A DNA stretch of 64,000 nucleotides from positions 806,001 through 870,000 of the forward strand of contig NZ_QHKZ01000001.1 of the NCBI RefSeq assembly GCF_003194585.1. Direction: 5' to 3'. Origin of the DNA: Nocardioides daejeonensis (GTDB taxonomy: Bacteria > Actinomycetota > Actinomycetes > Propionibacteriales > Nocardioidaceae). Shown one piece after another: positions 60,784-64,000 of the stretch. The notes under the pieces were generated by a model. That model saw nothing but the letters and a program-made list of their open reading frames with translations. It made no database searches and was not told the DNA's origin. Each line of letters starts with the position of its first letter. Position 1 is the stretch's first letter. A program made the translations under genes and the position numbers.

Positions 60784-62532
60784 TCACTTCGCGACGCCGA
60801 TGAGGCCGATCTCCGGGTACTGCGAGGATGCTGGAGTCGTGGTGAAGCCGGTCACCTTCGAGCCACGCAGCCAGTTGAACTTCTGGTTGTCGAGCGGGAT
60901 GTAGGCGTAGTCCTCACCCAGCTTGGCGTCGATCTCCTGAAGGATGCCGACCTGCGTGTCGACGTCAGCCGCGTTCGCAGCGTCGTCGAACAGCTTGTTG
61001 ACCTCGTCGCTCTCGTAGCACCCGTAGTCGTTGCCACAGGTGGTCGAGGAGAAGTTCGGCCGGCTGTCGAAGAGCGGCGGCAGCACGGTCATCGCCGACG
61101 GCCAGTCGGCACCCCAGCCGGCCCACATCACGTCGATGTCCTTGTCGGGCTGCGCAATGACGTCGTAGTAGGTGTCGCCCTGGCCGTCGAGGGTGACCTC
61201 GAAGCCGGACTCGTTCCAGGTCTGCTGGATGATCGCCATCGCCTTGTCCTGCGTCGGGGACTTCTGGTAGGCGAGCTTGATCTTGACCGGCATCTTCACG
61301 CCGGCTTCCTCGAGGATCGCCTTCGCGGCCTCGGGGTCACCGTTGTTGTCGTTGTCCTCGGCGAAGGCCGGGTTGTCCTGGGAGCCGGAGACACCGGGGT
61401 TGATGATCGTCTCGGCCGGCTCTGCCACGGTGGAGCCACCGGTGGCCTTGATGTAGCCGTTGGCGTTCAGCGAGACCGCGAGGGCCTTGCGCACGGCGGG
61501 GTCGGTCAGCGTCTTGTGGTTCAGCACGAGATAGTCGGTGTAGGGCGAGACCACGTTCAGGTAACGGTCCTCCACCGGACCCGAGATCTGCGAGAGCTGC
61601 GCCGGGTTCAGGCGCGCCCAGGTGATCGCGGCCTGGTCCTTCGGGCCGTCCTGGATCAGGCGGTCGTTGAAGAGCTCACCGGCGGTGTCGGACGGGTTGA
61701 CCTCCCAGTTGATCTGGTCGGGCAGGGCCAGACGCAACTGCTCCGGGTCGTCAGTGGCCGGGTCGTACTGGTCGTTGCGGACCAGCGTCGCGCCCTTGTT
61801 CTTGTCCCACTTGTTGCCCTCGATCTTGTAAGGGCCGTTGGAGAGGATGGTCCACTTGGAACCGTCACCCTTGTCCTGCGACTCCTTGTAGGGGTCGGCC
61901 ATCATCAGGCCGGCGATCGCCTGCGGGAAGTCGGCCCACGGCTTGTTGAAGTGGAAGGTGATGGTCTTGCCATCGCAACTGACGGCCTCGTCGAAGGCCT
62001 GCTGCTGCTCCGGGGTCGCCTTGTAGGGGCCCGGGTAGTCCTTCACGTCGACGTAGTTGAGGAGGTAGGTCGGCCCTCCGATGATCACGTCGTTGGCGAA
62101 GCTACGGCTGGCGCCGTACTGGACGTCCTCACAGGTGATGTCCGAGCCATCCTCCCACTTCACGCCATCCTTGAGCGTGAAGGACCAGACCTTGCCGCCC
62201 TCGGACGAGGTGCCCGTGTCCGTCGCCAGGTCAGCGACCGGCGTGTTGGCGACCGCCGGGTCCTCCGACATCGGGAAGGCCACGAGACCGCGGTAGAGCG
62301 TCCGGCGCCACGAGGCAAGCTGCACACCGTAGTAGATCCGGTTGGGGTCCGAGCTCTCGAAGGGGAAGTGCTGAAGCACCGTCAGCGTGCCGCCGGCCTC
62401 GCCGGGCTCGCCGTTGTTGCCCCCGGGGCCCTTGTTTCCGTTGTCGTTCGAGTCCCCGCCGCACGCGGCGAGAGACAACCCGAGGACTCCGGCCGCACCG
62501 AGCGCGACCATCCTCTTCAGTCTGTTACCCAT
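60784..62532 (-). CDS. Peptide ABC importer substrate-binding lipoprotein (family 5)
   Basis: 582 residues. The lipobox LSLAAC puts the lipidated Cys at residue 24. The mature protein follows the DppA/OppA fold: an early VLQHFPFESSDPNRIYYG, the family signature NRIYYGVQLASWRR region, and LKDGVKWEDGSDITCEDV. It has several Cys (ITCEDV, VSCDGK, TTCGNDYGCYES) that probably form disulfides outside the cell. The ATG at 62532 has AAGGAGG 5 bases upstream. The ligand could be a peptide or another small solute; not predictable. Confidence 0.93.
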   Translation of the reverse strand: MGNRLKRMVALGAAGVLGLSLAACGGDSNDNGNKGPGGNNGEPGEAGGTLTVLQHFPFESSDPNRIYYGVQLASWRRTLYRGLVAFPMSEDPAVANTPVADLATDTGTSSEGGKVWSFTLKDGVKWEDGSDITCEDVQYGASRSFANDVIIGGPTYLLNYVDVKDYPGPYKATPEQQQAFDEAVSCDGKTITFHFNKPWADFPQAIAGLMMADPYKESQDKGDGSKWTILSNGPYKIEGNKWDKNKGATLVRNDQYDPATDDPEQLRLALPDQINWEVNPSDTAGELFNDRLIQDGPKDQAAITWARLNPAQLSQISGPVEDRYLNVVSPYTDYLVLNHKTLTDPAVRKALAVSLNANGYIKATGGSTVAEPAETIINPGVSGSQDNPAFAEDNDNNGDPEAAKAILEEAGVKMPVKIKLAYQKSPTQDKAMAIIQQTWNESGFEVTLDGQGDTYYDVIAQPDKDIDVMWAGWGADWPSAMTVLPPLFDSRPNFSSTTCGNDYGCYESDEVNKLFDDAANAADVDTQVGILQEIDAKLGEDYAYIPLDNQKFNWLRGSKVTGFTTTPASSQYPEIGLIGVAK

Positions 62533-62616
62533 TGGTTCCTCCTTGTCGTGCGGCACTTCGTGCGGCACCTCCGTCGACGCTGTGTCGACAAAGCTCAGTT
62601 GTGGCCCGGCGAGAAG

Positions 62617-63633
62617 TCACCGGTTGCCCTTCGGGTCGAGGGCGTCGCGCAAGCCGTCGCCCAGCAGGTTGAACGAGATGACGATGGCGGCGATCATGCA
62701 GGCGGGCACGAAGAAGTAGACGGGGGCCGTGTCAGCGAAGCTGATCGAGTCCGACAGCACATTGCCCAGCGTCGGCGTCGGGGCGCCGATGCCCACGTTG
62801 AGGTAGGCGAGCGCCGCCTCCGCCGAGACGAACGCCGGCATCATCAGCGTGAAGGTGACCAGGATCGGCGCCCACAGGTTGGGCAGGATCTCGCGGAAGT
62901 AGATGCGGACCTTGGAGGCACCCATCATCTGCGCAGCGTGCACGAACTCGAACTCCCGCATCGAGAGCACCTGGCCACGCACGATCCGCGCGATGCTGGT
63001 CCAGCCGAATGCGCCCAGGACGATCACCACGTAGACGGCCGCGGTGACGTTCCCGGCAGGCGTGTGCAGGTAGTTGCGGACCATGATCATGCCGGTGCTG
63101 GCCAGCGCCAGCAGCATCAGGGTCTGCGGGAACGCCAAGGTCAGGTCGATGATGCGGCCGATGATCGCGTCCACCCAACCCCCGGCAGCGCCGGAGACGA
63201 TACCCAACACGACGCCGAGCACCATCGCGACGATCGTTGCCGACAGGGCGATCAGCAGCGAGAACGTGGTGCCGTACCAGACCCGGGCGAGCGTGTCCCG
63301 ACCCGCGCCTGGCTCGACCCCGAGCCAATGGTCGGATGAGATGCCTCCCCACTTGCCCGCGGGCAGGCTGAAGTCGTTCAGCAGATCCTGATCTGACTTC
63401 AGCGGGTCGATCCAGCCGAAGACGTGATACGCCAGCGGGGCCGTCAGCGCGAGCAGCACGAAGAACACCACGAACGCGGCCGAGATCATCGTCAGCTTGT
63501 CCTTGAGCAGGCGCCCCATCGCCAACTGCGTTGGCGACTTGCTGATCACGGGACCGCCGGGCTCCTCAGAGGCACCAGAGGTCGACGCGGGATCCGCGAG
63601 CCCACCGTCCTGCAGGCCAATGGGGTTGGACAT
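62617..63633 (-). CDS. Peptide ABC importer permease (DppC/OppC type)
   Basis: 338 residues from ATG 63633. The N-terminal cytoplasmic 40 residues precede the first helix (about 50-72); an outer loop with DHWLGVEPGAGRDTLARVWYG carries the GTD-type signature of this subfamily; the EAA loop is around HAAQMMGASKVRIYFREILPN. It is first in the operon: permease C, binding protein, permease B, ATPase D, ATPase F. GTG at 63639 is an alternative start. Confidence 0.92.
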   Translation of the reverse strand: MSNPIGLQDGGLADPASTSGASEEPGGPVISKSPTQLAMGRLLKDKLTMISAAFVVFFVLLALTAPLAYHVFGWIDPLKSDQDLLNDFSLPAGKWGGISSDHWLGVEPGAGRDTLARVWYGTTFSLLIALSATIVAMVLGVVLGIVSGAAGGWVDAIIGRIIDLTLAFPQTLMLLALASTGMIMVRNYLHTPAGNVTAAVYVVIVLGAFGWTSIARIVRGQVLSMREFEFVHAAQMMGASKVRIYFREILPNLWAPILVTFTLMMPAFVSAEAALAYLNVGIGAPTPTLGNVLSDSISFADTAPVYFFVPACMIAAIVISFNLLGDGLRDALDPKGNR

Positions 63634-63697
63634 TGCCACCTCGTCCCGTCGCGTTCGCTTCCATCGCCCGAGGCACGTGCCCCGAGGCTCGGTCGGA

Positions 63698-63703
63698 CTC
63701 TAC
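63698..63703 (-). promoter_or_regulatory. Candidate -10 box of the peptide importer operon
   Basis: TAGAGT on the minus strand, about 64 bases before the permease start. The rest of the 155-base gap (63634-63788) shows nothing else I can name. Confidence 0.35.
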
Positions 63704-63788
63704 GGCTCGGCAAGCAGCGAACGTGTCACCCGTGAGTAACGATCCGGTTTCGACGGAACCTTCGGCTGCGCCCCCACCGACCGCTTCG

Positions 63789-64000
63789 TCAACGTGGAAC
63801 CATCAGCACAGCGACGGCGAGCGTGGCCAGCATGAAGGCGACGATCAGCACGCCGAGGACGACCAGCAGACCGATCACGGCATGCTGGGCCAGGCGCGGG
63901 CGCGGCTCGGTGGCGGTCACCGGGGCGAATCGGGTCGCGTTCGGGTTCTGGGGGCGGGTGCCGCCCTCGCCCTGCCCGTTGTGTTCCTGGCCCGTCGGCT
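63789..64000 (-). CDS. C-terminal part of a small membrane protein (partial, runs off the right edge)
   Basis: The frame is open from base 64000 leftwards to a TGA at 63789-63791, giving about 70 codons without a start. The visible part begins with a Gly/Gln/Pro-rich stretch (TGQEHNGQGEGGTRP), then RPRLAQHAVIGLLVVLG and a hydrophobic helix of about 28 residues, ending AVLMVPR. One membrane helix near the C-terminus with a disordered N-terminal part is the only property visible. Too short for a name. Confidence 0.5.
   Translation of the reverse strand, partial: PTGQEHNGQGEGGTRPQNPNATRFAPVTATEPRPRLAQHAVIGLLVVLGVLIVAFMLATLAVAVLMVPR

Noticed and set aside
60721..63339. A plus-strand open frame of about 870 codons opposite the peptide-binding protein
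   Set aside because: Antisense of an intact importer gene; composition (Val, Arg, His, Gly) is that of a shadow.

Overview
The window reads as core chromosome of a high-GC actinomycete. The gene order, an InhA-type FabI, an mIHF gene, actinobacterial DUF families, a helicase-dead PriA and a WS/DGAT acyltransferase all fit, and Nocardioidaceae (Nocardioides-like) is my best guess; that placement is inference. There is no IS element, prophage, integrase, CRISPR array, rRNA or tRNA that I can support. No stretch over about 300 bases lacks a gene; the longest gap (38830-39062, 233 bases) holds two divergent promoters. Two genes run off the ends of the window.

Left part (1-13.6 kb): serB; the fabG-fabI fatty-acid pair with a SixA-type phosphatase; dodecin and DUF3099 genes, divergent; a small Cys-rich protein behind a structured leader; moaA; SURF1 converging on an SDR that overlaps an ABC exporter; an ABC-F protein divergent from a zinc metallopeptidase; and a kinase-like phosphotransferase.

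Middle part, mostly on the minus strand (13.1-38.8 kb): hisE-hisG and the riboflavin genes ribD-ribE-ribBA-ribH behind an FMN riboswitch; rpe; a stand-alone LigD-type polymerase with a cupin; def-fmt-yjbR-rsmB; priA; metK; coaBC; rpoZ; gmk; mihF; then pyrF, a degenerate PyrD-like protein, a PyrK-like protein, class 2 pyrD, carB and carA.

Right part (39-64 kb): pyrC-pyrB-pyrR, cut off from carA by a secreted-protein gene on the other strand; nusB-efp; a WS/DGAT gene; aroQ-aroB-aroK-aroC, a prepilin peptidase, aroE, mltG, ruvX, alaS and two small membrane proteins; rarA; and a complete oligopeptide/dipeptide ABC importer.

The most interesting locus is pyrimidine biosynthesis. It has two almost identical 36-base PyrR-binding leaders, one before pyrR and one before carA, each able to hide its Shine-Dalgarno sequence. 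It also carries a PyrK-like subunit next to a PyrD-like protein that has lost the class 1 active site, although a normal class 2 PyrD sits beside them. Other items worth a look are three perfect palindromes between metK and priA, a tandem 13-base operator-like repeat, a C6-loop leader hairpin at 4.6 kb, strong hairpins inside the peptide importer operon, and about ten genes with a -10 box so close to the start codon that they are probably leaderless.
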